NCBI RefSeq assembly: GCF_014193845.1 | Contig: NZ_JACHZX010000003.1 | Span: forward strand, 806,001 to 870,000 | Reading direction: 5' to 3' | DNA: 64,000 nucleotides | From: Sphingomonas sp. BK345 | Lineage (GTDB): Bacteria > Pseudomonadota > Alphaproteobacteria > Sphingomonadales > Sphingomonadaceae | Shown: piece by piece, positions 43,460 to 56,500 of the stretch | Position numbering within the stretch: position 1 is the first letter of the stretch | How the letters are laid out: the number at the start of each line of letters is the position of its first letter | Position numbers and translations under genes: made by a program | Notes under the pieces: model-generated | Told to the model about the DNA's origin: nothing | Database searches by the model: none | Seen by the model: only the letters and a program-made list of their open reading frames with translations

Positions 43460-44458
43460 GTGGCGCCGCTGCCCGCGGCGGCGGTGGCGCGCTTCATCGA
43501 CGACCTGCGCCGCGGGTTCGCGCGCGGGTACGGCGTGGCGGCGGTCGAGCGCGTCGGCCGGGTCGGCGTGGCGGTGTCGGGGGGGCCGGACTCGGTCGCG
43601 CTGCTGCTGCTCGCCGCCGCGGCCCTGCCGGGCGAGGTGGTCGCGGCGACGGTCGACCACCGGCTTCGCCCCGCCGGCGCCGAGGAGGCGGCGATGGTCT
43701 CAGCGCTGTGCGAGCGGCTCGGCGTGCCGCACGCCATGCTCGTTCCCGCGGCGCCGATCGCGGGCAGCTCGCTCCAGCGCCGCGCGCGCGAGGCGCGTTA
43801 CGCGCTGCTGATCGACTGGGCCGCGCGCGAGCGGGTCGGCGCCTTGCTCACCGCGCACCACGCCGACGACCAGGCCGAGACATTGCTGATGCGGCTCAAC
43901 CGCGCCTCGGGGCTGGCGGGGCTGAGCGCGATCCGCGCGGCGCGCCGGGAGAATGGGACGTTGCTGCTGCGGCCGCTGCTGGCGTGGCGGCGCGCCGAGC
44001 TGCGCGCGCTGGTGGAGGCGGCGGGGGCGCCCTTCGTCGACGACCCGTCGAACACCGACCCGCGGCACGATCGCACCCGCGTCCGCGCCGCGCTCGCCGC
44101 CATGCCCGCGCTCGATCCGGCCGCGCTCGCCGCCTCGGCCGGTTATCTCGCCGAGGCGGAGGAGGTGATCGCGCGGGCGGCGGAGCGGCTATGGAGCGAG
44201 CACTGGCGCGGACCCGATCGCCCCCTCGCGATCGCCGACGAGCCGCGCGAGCTGCGCCGGCGACTGCTGCGCCGCGCGATCCACGCGATTCGGGCGGATC
44301 GTGCGATCACCCGGCCAGCCTTCACCGATTCGTCCAATATCGAGCCACTGCTCGACGCGCTCGAGGCACGGCGCGGCGCGACCCACGCCGGCCTCAAGGT
44401 AGAAGTGCGCGAGGAAGGCTGGATTTTTCACGTAGCACCGCCGCGTCGATCACTCTGA
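43460..44458 (+). CDS. tilS: tRNA(Ile)-lysidine synthase
   Basis: This 332-residue ATP-dependent enzyme converts C34 of the CAU-anticodon tRNA-Ile to lysidine so that it reads AUA. The PP-loop SGGPDS is at residues 40-45 ([18 protein letters not shown]), followed by [48 protein letters not shown] and [20 protein letters not shown], all typical. The GTG at 43460 follows the cpoB stop by 7 nt. ftsH follows at 44523. Confidence 0.94.
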   Translation: MAPLPAAAVARFIDDLRRGFARGYGVAAVERVGRVGVAVSGGPDSVALLLLAAAALPGEVVAATVDHRLRPAGAEEAAMVSALCERLGVPHAMLVPAAPIAGSSLQRRAREARYALLIDWAARERVGALLTAHHADDQAETLLMRLNRASGLAGLSAIRAARRENGTLLLRPLLAWRRAELRALVEAAGAPFVDDPSNTDPRHDRTRVRAALAAMPALDPAALAASAGYLAEAEEVIARAAERLWSEHWRGPDRPLAIADEPRELRRRLLRRAIHAIRADRAITRPAFTDSSNIEPLLDALEARRGATHAGLKVEVREEGWIFHVAPPRRSL

Positions 44459-44522
44459 CCGACGCTGTTCCATTGCGATTAACCCGTCGTGGCTTACATT
44501 GCGTTCGTTGGAAAGGTACCCG

Positions 44523-46505
<1,983 letters not shown>

Positions 46506-46533
46506 GGCGTCGAACGATCCGATGAGATGAGGG

Positions 46534-46563
46534 AAGGGCGGCCTGCGGGTCGCCCTTTCTTTT
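46534..46563 (+). terminator. Rho-independent terminator of ftsH
   Basis: AAGGGCG (46534-46540) pairs with CGCCCTT (46551-46557) across a 10-nt loop and is followed by TCTTTT. It begins 29 nt after the ftsH stop. Confidence 0.85.
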
Positions 46564-46593
46564 GAGTTGGCGGAGGCTTCCCTTCCCCACGAT

Positions 46594-46846
46594 CCGTCAT
46601 CCCGGACTTGGTCCGGGGATCCACTCGTCCGCGTATCCACGGGCCAACTGATTGTGCGACCCCGGTGGATCCAGGGCCAAGTCCGGGATGACGGCAGGAC
46701 GGGGAGGAGGCGATCGCGCGAGCGACGTTGTCCATCGGACCAGTGACGCAGCCGCTCGCCACCTTCGATGAGTTCCCGCGCACGCGGGAGCCCCGGGCGT
46801 CGAGCGATATCGTCCGCGGCGCTGGGCTCCGGCGTCCGCAGGAGCA
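46594..46846. repeat. Palindromic repeats, family A pair followed by family C pair
   Basis: A TCATCCCGG pair has arms at 46594-46624 and 46663-46694. A TTCCCGCGCACGCGGGA-type pair follows at 46772-46794 and 46824-46846. Two consecutive pairs fill the 380-nt gap between the converging ftsH and ligA genes. Confidence 0.75.
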
Positions 46847-46887
46847 CGGCAGCGGTGCCCCGCCCCCGCCCCCGCGCCCCTGATCGC

Positions 46888-49059
<2,172 letters not shown>

Positions 49060-49119
49060 CTAGTGGGGAGGGAGGGCGAGCGACGCCCCCTGATGGTCAC
49101 GCCGAAGCTTCCCGCCTCT

Positions 49120-49217
49120 CCGTCATTCCCGCGGAGGCGGGAATCCATGCGCGCTGACGCCGCGCAAGAGGAGAGACGTCGGCGTACCTGGATCCCCGCC
49201 CGCGCGGGGATGACGGA
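49120..49217. repeat. Paired palindromic repeat (BIME-like), family A
   Basis: The left arm (49120-49147, TCATTCCCGCGGAGGCGGGA) and the right arm (49189-49217) are inverted. The two arms are of slightly different sub-types, as at 15906. It lies in the 290-nt gap between ligA and the Rrf2 gene, where no gene is seen. Confidence 0.8.
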
Positions 49218-49316
49218 CGGACGGTATGAACACACGGATGAATGAAGGCCGAGGCGGAACCTCTGTCGGTCGACGCCAACACCAATGCTGCGCTCGACGC
49301 GTGCGCGCGAACCGCC

Positions 49317-49748
49317 TCAGGCGGCAGCGAGCTGATTCGCGGTGGCGTCGGCCAGGCTGGTGCCGTCGAGGATGCGCGCGGTCTCGTCGCGGACGCGCAT
49401 CATCGCGTGGCGGATCGCGCACTCGGCCTCGCTCTTGCAGTCCTTGCACGAGCGATAGGCGGTGCGGCTGACGCAGGGCACCAGCGCGAGCGGCCCCTCG
49501 ATCACGCGGATCACCTCGCCCAGCGAGATCAGATGCGCCGGCCGCGACAGCACGTACCCGCCCATCTTGCCGCGGTGGCTGTGGAGCAGGCCGGCGTCAC
49601 GCAGGTCGGCGAGGATCAGCTCGAGGAACTTGCGCGGGACGTTGGCCTCGGCGGCGATCCGGGTCATCGGGATCGGCGGCGATCCGGCCGGCGCGCCCGC
49701 CAGGAACAGCATGGAGCGAAGGGCGTAACGGGACCGCTGGGTGAGCAT
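49317..49748 (-). CDS. Rrf2 family transcriptional regulator
   Basis: This 143-residue winged-helix regulator starts MLTQRSRYALRSMLFLAGAP and has the Rrf2 DNA-reading segment MTRIAAEANVPRKFLELILA then DLRDAGLLHSHRGKMGGYVL. Four cysteines in VPCVSRTAYRSCKDCKSEAE then CAI could bind an Fe-S cluster, as in IscR, NsrR and RirA, but the spacing (C-x8-C-x2-C-x5-C) is not the IscR pattern I know. A 24-nt palindrome overlaps the start codon, suggesting autoregulation. It is divergent from ssrA. Confidence 0.9.
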   Translation of the reverse strand: MLTQRSRYALRSMLFLAGAPAGSPPIPMTRIAAEANVPRKFLELILADLRDAGLLHSHRGKMGGYVLSRPAHLISLGEVIRVIEGPLALVPCVSRTAYRSCKDCKSEAECAIRHAMMRVRDETARILDGTSLADATANQLAAA

Positions 49749-49770
49749 ATCGCAGTATATACAGGGATAT
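49747..49770. promoter_or_regulatory. Palindromic operator, probable binding site of the Rrf2 regulator
   Basis: A 24-nt sequence (ATATCGCAGTATATACAGGG followed by ATAT on the plus strand) is symmetric at 20 of 24 positions, with outer arms ATATC/GATAT and a TATATA centre. It overlaps the ATG of the Rrf2 gene and lies about 50 nt before the proposed ssrA -10 box. Confidence 0.65.
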
Positions 49771-49832
49771 TGTGGCGGGCAAATGGCCATCCGGGGCTTT
49801 TCCCGCGATCCGCGTCCGCCTATATGACTCGC

Positions 49833-50175
49833 GTCGGGTTCTACCCGGCTATGGCGATAAACTGCGGCGTACAATAGGCGCAGCGGACCCGGGGGCAGTA
49901 CCCGGCGGCTCCACCATCGCGGCTGCACGCAGCCGCGCTGACGGGGCCGAACCAGGATCGACGTGTGTTGAAAAGCGCTGTTTTCGCTCGGAATGGGACC
50001 ACCGCAACGGCCCATTACACAAGTGCCAACGACAACGAAGCACTCGCGATTGCGGCGTAACTGACGGCCTAACGGCCTGACGTTACACCAAAAAAGCGCG
50101 GTCGGACCCCACCGGGCAACAGAAGGGGATTCCAGCGGTACGGGAGGCACCGGGCAACAGAAGCCTCCCACTCAC
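49833..50175 (+). ncRNA. ssrA: Transfer-messenger RNA, circularly permuted two-piece form
   Basis: The acceptor piece comes first (about 49833-49916) and ends GGCGGCTCCACCA. A short spacer (49917-49942) folds into a GCGGCTGC hairpin and would be excised. The coding piece starts GGGGCCGAACCAGGATCGAC at 49943. GGGGCCG and CGGCTCC form the 7-bp acceptor stem with a G3-U70 pair, the alanine identity element. The tag frame at 50025-50060 encodes ANDNEALAIAA and stops with TAA. Downstream pseudoknot-like elements reach about 50175. Permuted ssrA is the normal form in alphaproteobacteria. A TATATG -10 box is at 49821. Ends are approximate. Confidence 0.92.
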
Positions 50176-50446
50176 AACATCGGCGACGTCTGTGATGGCC
50201 AGCGCCTCCGCCGTTCGCCTGTCCGAGCGCCCGCGCATCCAGGCGCCCGGAACGGCTGCCAATGGTGATGATGTCCCTGCGCTCCGGCCTTCGACGGAGC
50301 ACGCGTGCAGGGATCAGACCGCTGGGAAGGCCGGCAGGAGCTCGCGCCCGCGACTCGCCTCTACCCTCCGCTCAGCTGCCACGCAGCGGAAGGACGTTCC
50401 TTCGCGGCTTGCCATGGTGATCGATCCTCGTCGGGCCCGATGTCGA

Positions 50447-50611
50447 TCAGTCGTCGCCCAGCAGCGACGACTTGCGCGGGATCGTCTCGCCTTGCGGCTG
50501 GCCCTTGTCGAGCGTGTCGCTGGGGCGACGTGCGTCGCCCTCGCGCTGGTGCTCGGTGGAGAGATTGGGCCGTTCGGTCAGTTCGGTTGGCTTGGTGTCG
50601 TCCTTGTCCAT
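50447..50611 (-). CDS. Small hydrophilic protein behind an EcfG promoter
   Basis: This 54-residue protein (MDKDDTKPTELTERPNLSTE...) is rich in D, E, K, T, P and Q, has no aromatic or cysteine residue, and is probably disordered. GGAG lies 7 nt before the ATG at 50611. A GGAAC-N17-CGTT promoter starts about 23 nt further upstream, so it is a likely member of the general stress regulon. I recognise no family. The 270 nt between it and ssrA hold nothing that I can support. Confidence 0.78.
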   Translation of the reverse strand: MDKDDTKPTELTERPNLSTEHQREGDARRPSDTLDKGQPQGETIPRKSSLLGDD

Positions 50612-50633
50612 GCACCGTCTCCTTCATCGCGGA

Positions 50634-50659
50634 AACGGGCGGGGTAGCGGGCGCGTTCC
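50634..50659 (-). promoter_or_regulatory. Consensus EcfG promoter of the 54-aa protein gene
   Basis: The minus strand reads GGAAC (50659-50655), a 17-nt spacer, then CGTT (50637-50634). A start near 50627 leaves a leader of about 16 nt that contains the GGAG ribosome site. Confidence 0.72.
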
Positions 50660-50667
50660 AGCCAGTG

Positions 50668-50794
50668 CCTCGAGACGCCGCTTCGACAGGCTCAGCGGCT
50701 CCTCAGCACGAGCGGTGACGTAGCCAGGAGCGTGCCCAGCAAGATCCGTTCGCGCTGAGGAGAGGCTGAGCTCGCCGAAGCCTCGTCTCGAAGC
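50668..50794. repeat. Paired palindromic repeat, family E (TTCGAGACG / CTCAGC type)
   Basis: The left arm (50668-50714, CGAGACGCCGCTTCGACAGG then CTCAGCGGCTCCTCAGCACG) and the right arm (50746-50794) are long inverted copies of about 47 nt with mismatches. It is a separate family from the CGTCATCC repeats. It directly abuts the EcfG promoter at 50634-50659. Confidence 0.7.
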
Positions 50795-50878
50795 GTCGTC
50801 CCCGGCGTCGATCGTCGAGTGGCTTAGTCGGCGGGTTCAGCGTCCATTTAGCACCAAGGTGGGCGTGTCCTTTCGACA

Positions 50879-51667
50879 TCACGCGTCGATGCCGCCCCCC
50901 AGCGAGGCGTTGACCAGCCCGCCGTCGACCGCGATCGTCTCTCCCACCACATAGTCGCCCGCGCGCGAGGCGAGGAAGATCGCGGTGCCTGCCATGTCTT
51001 CCGCCTCGCCGATGCGTCGCGCCGGGATACGCTTCGCCACCGCGTCGGCGTGGTCGCGCGCGGCGCGGTTCATCTCGCTGGCGAAAGCGCCCGGCGCGAT
51101 CGAGCTGACGTGGATGCCGTCCTCGACCAGCCGCGCCGCGAGGCGGCGGGTGAGGTGGATCAGCGCTGCCTTCGACGCCTGGTAGCTGTACGTCTCCCAC
51201 GGATTGAGCCGCAGTCCGTCGACCGAGGTGATGTTGATCACCTTGGCCGGCGGGTGCGCCGCCGCGCCGGCGCGGAGCAGCGCGTGCAGCGCCTGGGTCA
51301 GGAAGAAGGGCGACTTGACATTGAGATCCATCACCTTGTCCCAGCCACTCTCGGGAAAGTCGGTGAAGGGCACGCCCCAGGCCGCGCCCGCGTTGTTGAC
51401 GAGGATGTCGAGGCGCCGCTCGCGCTTACCCAGCGCCGCGGCGAGCGCGCGGCAGCCGTTCACCGTCGACACGTCCATCGGCAGCGCGTGGCAGTGCGCG
51501 CCCAGCGCCGCGGCGGTCTCCTCGCAGGCCTCGGCCTTGCGGCTCGAGACATAGACGGTCGCCCCCTGCGCGACGAAGCCCGCCGCGATCATCCGCCCGA
51601 TGCCGCGGCTGCCCCCCGTGACGAGCGCGACGCGGCCGTCGAGCCGGAACAGATGGTCGGTGTTCAT
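50879..51667 (-). CDS. SDR family oxidoreductase
   Basis: This 262-residue short-chain dehydrogenase has the Rossmann cofactor motif VALVTGGSRGIGRMIAAGF, the structural LVNNAG motif, and the catalytic residues in INITSVDG and YSYQASKAALIHL (Y-x3-K). The C-terminus VVGETIAVDGGLVNASL is typical of the classical family. Many relatives take NADP(H); the arginine after the first glycines fits that. The substrate is unknown. AGGAGAGG precedes the ATG at 51667. An acyl-CoA dehydrogenase gene lies upstream on the same strand, so a role in lipid or acyl metabolism is possible. Confidence 0.92.
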   Translation of the reverse strand: MNTDHLFRLDGRVALVTGGSRGIGRMIAAGFVAQGATVYVSSRKAEACEETAAALGAHCHALPMDVSTVNGCRALAAALGKRERRLDILVNNAGAAWGVPFTDFPESGWDKVMDLNVKSPFFLTQALHALLRAGAAAHPPAKVINITSVDGLRLNPWETYSYQASKAALIHLTRRLAARLVEDGIHVSSIAPGAFASEMNRAARDHADAVAKRIPARRIGEAEDMAGTAIFLASRAGDYVVGETIAVDGGLVNASLGGGIDA

Positions 51668-51755
51668 GTGCCTCTCCTGTGTCATGTGTCGGGGAGCGCT
51701 CCCCTTCGGTCTTCCGGCCCCAGGCCACGATCGTCCGCCGCGCGGTCTCGCCTCA

Positions 51756-51785
51756 TCGTCATCCCCGCGGAGGCGGGGATGACGA
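51756..51785. repeat. Single palindromic repeat unit, family A
   Basis: A lone perfect palindrome with core GTCATCCCCGCGGAGGCGGG then GATGAC. It lies between the acyl-CoA dehydrogenase and SDR genes. Confidence 0.8.
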
Positions 51786-51862
51786 AGAGCGGGGTCGGAC
51801 GCTCCCCTCACCCTCTCGCCCGTCATCCTCCCGCCGCTGGCGTCCTCCGCAGAAACCCCGCT

Positions 51863-53008
51863 TCACCCGCCGCGCTTCAGCGTCTCGCGCGCGATGATCA
51901 GCTGCTGGATCTGGCTGGTCCCCTCGTAGATGCGGAACAGCCGCACGTCGCGGTACAGCCGCTCGATCCCGTAATCGGCGATGTAGCCGGCGCCGCCGTA
52001 GATCTGCACCGCGCGGTCGGCGACGCGGCCTACCATCTCGCTGGCGTAATATTTGGCCGCCGCGCTCTCCAGTACCACCTCGGCGCCGGCGTCCTTCGCC
52101 GCGGCGGTCTCGAGCACCAGCGCGCGCGCGGCGAGCGCCTCGGTCTTGCTGTCGGCGATCATCGCCTGGATCAACTGGTGCTCGGCGATCGCCTTGCCGA
52201 ACTGGCGCCGCTCGCTGGCATAAGCGACGCAGTCGGCGATCAGCCGCTCGGCGACGCCGACGCACACCGCGGCGATATGGAGCCGCCCGCGATCGAGCAC
52301 GCGCATCGCGATCTTGAATCCCTGTCCCTCTGCGCCGAGCCGATTGACGACGGGAACCGCGACGTCGTCGAGGTGGAGATCGGCGACCTTGGCGCCCTTC
52401 TGCCCCATCTTCTTCTCGGGCTCGCCGACCGACACGCCCGCGAGCGTGCGCGGGACCAGGAAGGCCGAGACGCCGCGGCCGCCCGGCGCGTCGCTGGTGC
52501 GCGCCATCACGGTAAAGAGGTCGGCGCGATCGGCGTTGGTGATGTAGCGCTTGGTGCCCGAGAGCCGGTAGACGTCGCCGTCGCGCACCGCGCGCGTCGC
52601 CACCGCGCCGGAATCGCTGCCGACGCCGGGCTCGGTCAGCGCGAAGCTGGTGACGATCTCGCCCGCGGCGATGCGCGGCAACCACTCGGCCTTCTGCTCG
52701 GGCGTGCCGGCGAGCACCAGCCCCTGGCTGCCGATCCCGACGTTGGTCCCGAAGGTGGAGCGGAACGCAGGCGTGGTGCGCCCCATCTCGATGGCGACGC
52801 GCGCCTCCTCCGCCATGGTGAGGCCGAGACCGCCGTAATCCTCGGCGATCGACAGGCCGAACAGGCCCATGTCGCGCATCTCGGCGACGACCGCGTCGGG
52901 CACCGCGTCCTCGGCCTCGACCTGCGCCTCGAGCGGGCGAAGCCGCTCGGCGACATAGCGGCGGACGGTCTCGATCAGCGCGGCGAAGGTCTCGGGATCC
53001 AGGGCCAT
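51863..53008 (-). CDS. Acyl-CoA dehydrogenase family protein
   Basis: This 381-residue FAD enzyme forms an enoyl-CoA from acyl-CoA in beta-oxidation. Family signatures are LTEPGVGSDSGAVATRAVRD and RRQFGKAIAEHQLIQAMIAD, and the catalytic Glu sits in FRIYEGTSQIQQLIIARETL. The protein starts MALDPETFAALIETVRRYVA. Chain-length class cannot be judged by eye. It may work with the SDR downstream and the thiolase and MaoC hydratase at 32-34 kb. Confidence 0.94.
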   Translation of the reverse strand: MALDPETFAALIETVRRYVAERLRPLEAQVEAEDAVPDAVVAEMRDMGLFGLSIAEDYGGLGLTMAEEARVAIEMGRTTPAFRSTFGTNVGIGSQGLVLAGTPEQKAEWLPRIAAGEIVTSFALTEPGVGSDSGAVATRAVRDGDVYRLSGTKRYITNADRADLFTVMARTSDAPGGRGVSAFLVPRTLAGVSVGEPEKKMGQKGAKVADLHLDDVAVPVVNRLGAEGQGFKIAMRVLDRGRLHIAAVCVGVAERLIADCVAYASERRQFGKAIAEHQLIQAMIADSKTEALAARALVLETAAAKDAGAEVVLESAAAKYYASEMVGRVADRAVQIYGGAGYIADYGIERLYRDVRLFRIYEGTSQIQQLIIARETLKRGG

Positions 53009-53396
53009 GGCAAGGCAATCGACTATTGCGGGTGCGTCGATCCTAGGCAGGCGATCGGCGGATCACAAGCAGCCTACCAGACCCGTTCTTCTAAAATGCC
53101 GGCGTGAGCCTTATTGCGCCACATACTGCCGCGAGGAATGTGACGGGAGGATGCGACCCCACTGCGCCCGCGTCGATCGGGCGACGCGCGAATGCGGCGA
53201 TTCGGCGGTGACAAGAGGGTGATTTTAACCGTCGATTCACACTGCGGGACAGCTTCGCTAACCTTTTCCCGACGCCAGTGTTCGGCTCACCGCCGCGGCA
53301 ACTCGACTCGTCCGGAAAGGTTCCGGCAGCGTTTGTTCGGTCAGGATTCACCGCCTAGCAGAGACTCATCAGTTTCGAGAGACCGGGGGGTCACCC
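53009..53396. other. Intergenic region, nothing recognised
   Basis: A 388-nt gap between divergent genes. It contains one short CCGGAAAGGTTCCGG hairpin at about 53319 and no gene, RNA or operator that I can support. Confidence 0.6.
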
Positions 53397-53948
53397 GTGA
53401 ATTCCAAGGCTCTGACGGCGCGCTTCGCGCTGGTGGTATCGTGCGCGCTGATGACGGTGGCGCCGGCGCAGGCACGCTACCTGCAGTGCGTCCCCTTCGC
53501 GCGCGAGGTCTCGGGCATCGAGATCCGCGGCAACGCCAACACCTGGTGGGGCCAGGCCGCCGGCCGCTACGAGCGCGGCCACGTGCCGGTGGAAGGCGCG
53601 GTCATGGCCTTCAAGGCGACCCGCGGCATGCCGATCGGCCACGTCGCGATGGTGAGCCGGGTCGTCAGCGACCGCGAGGTGCTGCTCACCCACGCCAATT
53701 GGTCGCGCCGCGGCGGGATCGAGCGCGACGTCCGCGCGATCGACGTCTCGCCGGCGGGCGACTGGAGCGCGGTGCGCGTCTGGTACGCCGGCAACGGCGA
53801 CCTCGGGACGAGCAGCTACCCGCTCGCCGGCTTCATCTATCCGGACAAGGCGCCGGCGCCGGAGGTCGAGGCGCCGCTCGCGCCGATGACGATCGCCACC
53901 ACCGCCGCGGCGCCGGTCGCGGGCGCGCTGCCGATCGACGGGGACTGA
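53397..53948 (+). CDS. Secreted CHAP-domain peptidoglycan amidohydrolase/endopeptidase
   Basis: This 183-residue protein has a signal peptide (residues 1-27, ending APAQA-R) followed directly by a CHAP domain. The triad is in place: C31 (LQCVPFARE), H82 (PIGHVAMVS) and N101 (THANWSRRGGIERDV). Such domains cut peptidoglycan cross-links or amide bonds. A Pro/Ala tail of 35 residues follows. The GTG start at 53397 is preceded by a six-G Shine-Dalgarno (53385-53390). It converges on msrB. Confidence 0.9.
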   Translation: MNSKALTARFALVVSCALMTVAPAQARYLQCVPFAREVSGIEIRGNANTWWGQAAGRYERGHVPVEGAVMAFKATRGMPIGHVAMVSRVVSDREVLLTHANWSRRGGIERDVRAIDVSPAGDWSAVRVWYAGNGDLGTSSYPLAGFIYPDKAPAPEVEAPLAPMTIATTAAAPVAGALPIDGD

Positions 53949-53966
53949 GCGGATCGTGCGGTCGGC

Positions 53967-54464
<498 letters not shown>

Positions 54465-54559
54465 GCCGCCGGATATAAGATCGGGCCGGCCCGCCGCCAG
54501 AGCGCAGAACCTGCAAAAGCTTGCATGGGTTAAATTGCGGCAACGGAGCGTTCCTTCCC

Positions 54560-54829
54560 ATGTCCTTCCAGCAACTCGATCCGCCGCTCCCGGTCCATGT
54601 GCTCGATCGCGGCGCGGGCTACGCCTTCGCGGTGATCGACTACGGTCAGGAACATCATCTCATCTGGGTCACCGCTCCCAACGAGACTGGTGAGATCCGG
54701 TGTGCACCCAACCCGCGCGTCCGCTTGCAGGCGAACTGGACGATGGGTCGCGTCAAGCCGCCCGCCGTCACCGCGGCGCGCGACGGCGCCTGCGTCTCCG
54801 AGGTGCCGCTGACCGCGGCCGCCTTGTAG
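54560..54829 (+). CDS. Small hypothetical protein
   Basis: This 89-residue protein (MSFQQLDPPLPVHVLDRGAG...) contains a beta-rich middle (YAFAVIDYGQEHHLIWVTAP then NETGEIRCAPNPRVRLQANW). It has no signal or membrane segment. I recognise no named family. A GGAG lies about 10 nt before the ATG at 54560. It precedes proA by 51 nt on the same strand and could share its transcript. Confidence 0.7.
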   Translation: MSFQQLDPPLPVHVLDRGAGYAFAVIDYGQEHHLIWVTAPNETGEIRCAPNPRVRLQANWTMGRVKPPAVTAARDGACVSEVPLTAAAL

Positions 54830-54880
54830 CGTGACGCACCGGCTGGGCGCGGCGGCGCCCTCGTGCTACGCCCGCGCGCG

Positions 54881-56143
54881 ATGCTCGATCCGCAGTCCAT
54901 TCCCGTCCTGATCAACACGATGACGGCGCGTGCCCGCGGCGCCGCGCACGCGCTCGCCGCGGCCGAGGATGATACCAAGGCCCGGGCCCTGCACGCCGCC
55001 GCGACCGCGCTGCGCGACCATGCGGCGGTGATCCTCGCCGCCAATGCCGAGGACGTCGCGCGCGCGCGCGCCAACGCCGTCTCGCCCGCGCTGATCGACC
55101 GGCTCCGCCTCGACCCCGCGCGGCTCGAGGCAACAGCGACGGGGGTCGCCGCCGTGGCCGCGCTCGCCGACCCGGTGGGGCAGGTGATCGACCGCACCAC
55201 GCGCCCCAACGGTCTCGCGCTCAGCCGCGTCCGCGTGCCGATCGGCGTGATCGGCATCGTCTATGAGAGCCGCCCCAACGTCACCGCGGACGCCGCGGCG
55301 CTGTGCGTCCGCTCGGGCAATGCGGTGATCCTGCGCGGCGGTTCCGAGGCGGTGGCGAGCAACCGCGCGCTCCACGCCGCGCTGGTCGAGGGTCTGGTCG
55401 CGGGCGGTCTGCCCGCCGACGCGGTCCAGCTGGTGCCCACCACCGACCGCGCCGCGGTCGGTGCGATGCTCGCGGCCGAGGGCGCGATCGACCTGATCAT
55501 CCCGCGCGGCGGCAAGAGCCTGGTCGCGCGCGTCCAGGCCGAGGCGCGCGTGCCGGTGCTGGCGCATCTCGACGGCGTCAACCACGTCTTCGTCCACGGC
55601 TCGGCCGAGCCCGGCATGGCGCGGGCGGTGGTGATCGACGCGAAGCTACGCCGCACCGGCGTGTGCGGCGCGATGGAGACGCTGCTGATCGATCGCGCCT
55701 GGCCGCACGCCGCCGCGCTGCTCGCCGCGCTGGCGGACGCGGGCTGCGCGCTGCGTGGCGACGCGGCGGCTCGTGCGCTCCTGCCGGCGGTCACGCCCGC
55801 CGAGCCGAGCGACTGGGACGCCGAATATCTCGACGCCATCGCCGCGGTGGCGCTGGTCGACGGGCTCGACGGTGCGCTCGCGCATATCGCGCGGCACGGC
55901 TCGCATCATACCGACGCTATCGTCGCCGACGACGAGCGCGTGGCGGAGCGCTTCCTCGCCGCGGTCGATTCCGCGATCGTGCTGTGGAATGCCTCGACCC
56001 AGTTCGCCGACGGCGGGGAATTCGGACTCGGCGCCGAGATCGGCATCGCCACCGGGCGACTGCACGCGCGCGGCCCGGTCGCGCTCGAGGGGCTGACGAC
56101 CTACAAGTGGCTGGGGCGCGGCACCGGCCAGGTGCGCGGGTGA
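54881..56143 (+). CDS. proA: Gamma-glutamyl phosphate reductase
   Basis: This 420-residue NADPH enzyme makes glutamate semialdehyde in proline synthesis. ALDH-like features are intact: [20 protein letters not shown], the catalytic C262 ([13 protein letters not shown]) and the C-terminal [20 protein letters not shown] then [13 protein letters not shown]. The ATG at 54881 ([14 protein letters not shown]) is preferred over a GTG at 54863. proB is not in view. The stop overlaps the start of the antitoxin-like gene by 4 nt, and a run of overlapping or closely spaced genes follows. Confidence 0.96.
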   Translation: MLDPQSIPVLINTMTARARGAAHALAAAEDDTKARALHAAATALRDHAAVILAANAEDVARARANAVSPALIDRLRLDPARLEATATGVAAVAALADPVGQVIDRTTRPNGLALSRVRVPIGVIGIVYESRPNVTADAAALCVRSGNAVILRGGSEAVASNRALHAALVEGLVAGGLPADAVQLVPTTDRAAVGAMLAAEGAIDLIIPRGGKSLVARVQAEARVPVLAHLDGVNHVFVHGSAEPGMARAVVIDAKLRRTGVCGAMETLLIDRAWPHAAALLAALADAGCALRGDAAARALLPAVTPAEPSDWDAEYLDAIAAVALVDGLDGALAHIARHGSHHTDAIVADDERVAERFLAAVDSAIVLWNASTQFADGGEFGLGAEIGIATGRLHARGPVALEGLTTYKWLGRGTGQVRG

Positions 56144-56397
56144 ACCCGCGCGCGATCACCGCCGAGCTCGACGACGTGACCGTGGCCCTGGTCGACTCGA
56201 TCGCGGCGGCGCGCGGCATCACCAGCGCGGCCTTCGCTGCCTCGGCGATCCGCGACGCGGTGGCGCGCGAGGCGGCGGCCGACGGTCTCGTCCAGCGCGG
56301 GATCGATCAGGTTGAGCGCGGCGAGACGGTCGACCACGACGAGGTGATGCGCGCGCTGGAGGCGATGATCGCGCGGCATCGCGCGCGATGCGGCTAG
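56140..56397 (+). CDS. ParD/CopG-like ribbon-helix-helix antitoxin
   Basis: This 85-residue protein starts with a beta strand and two helices ([30 protein letters not shown]) typical of ribbon-helix-helix antitoxins, then a charged tail with the common [20 protein letters not shown] segment seen in ParD-type proteins. The GTG at 56140 overlaps the proA stop. A ParE-like toxin gene follows 103 nt downstream by my start choice. It would neutralise that toxin and repress the shared promoter, though no dedicated promoter is evident inside this packed run. Confidence 0.82.
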   Translation: MNPRAITAELDDVTVALVDSIAAARGITSAAFAASAIRDAVAREAAADGLVQRGIDQVERGETVDHDEVMRALEAMIARHRARCG

Positions 56398-56500
56398 CGC
56401 CCGTCGCGGCCACGCCGCGCGCGACGACGTCGGCCGCGTGAGGGACTGGTGGAGCGGATCGCCTGCCCGTCGCCGCGCCAGCGCGCTCGCCCCGAGTACG

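Noticed and set aside
54506-54531. AGAAC-N17-GGTT resembling an EcfG promoter before the 89-aa protein gene
   Set aside because: It differs from consensus in both boxes, including the first G of GGAAC, so chance is the simpler explanation.
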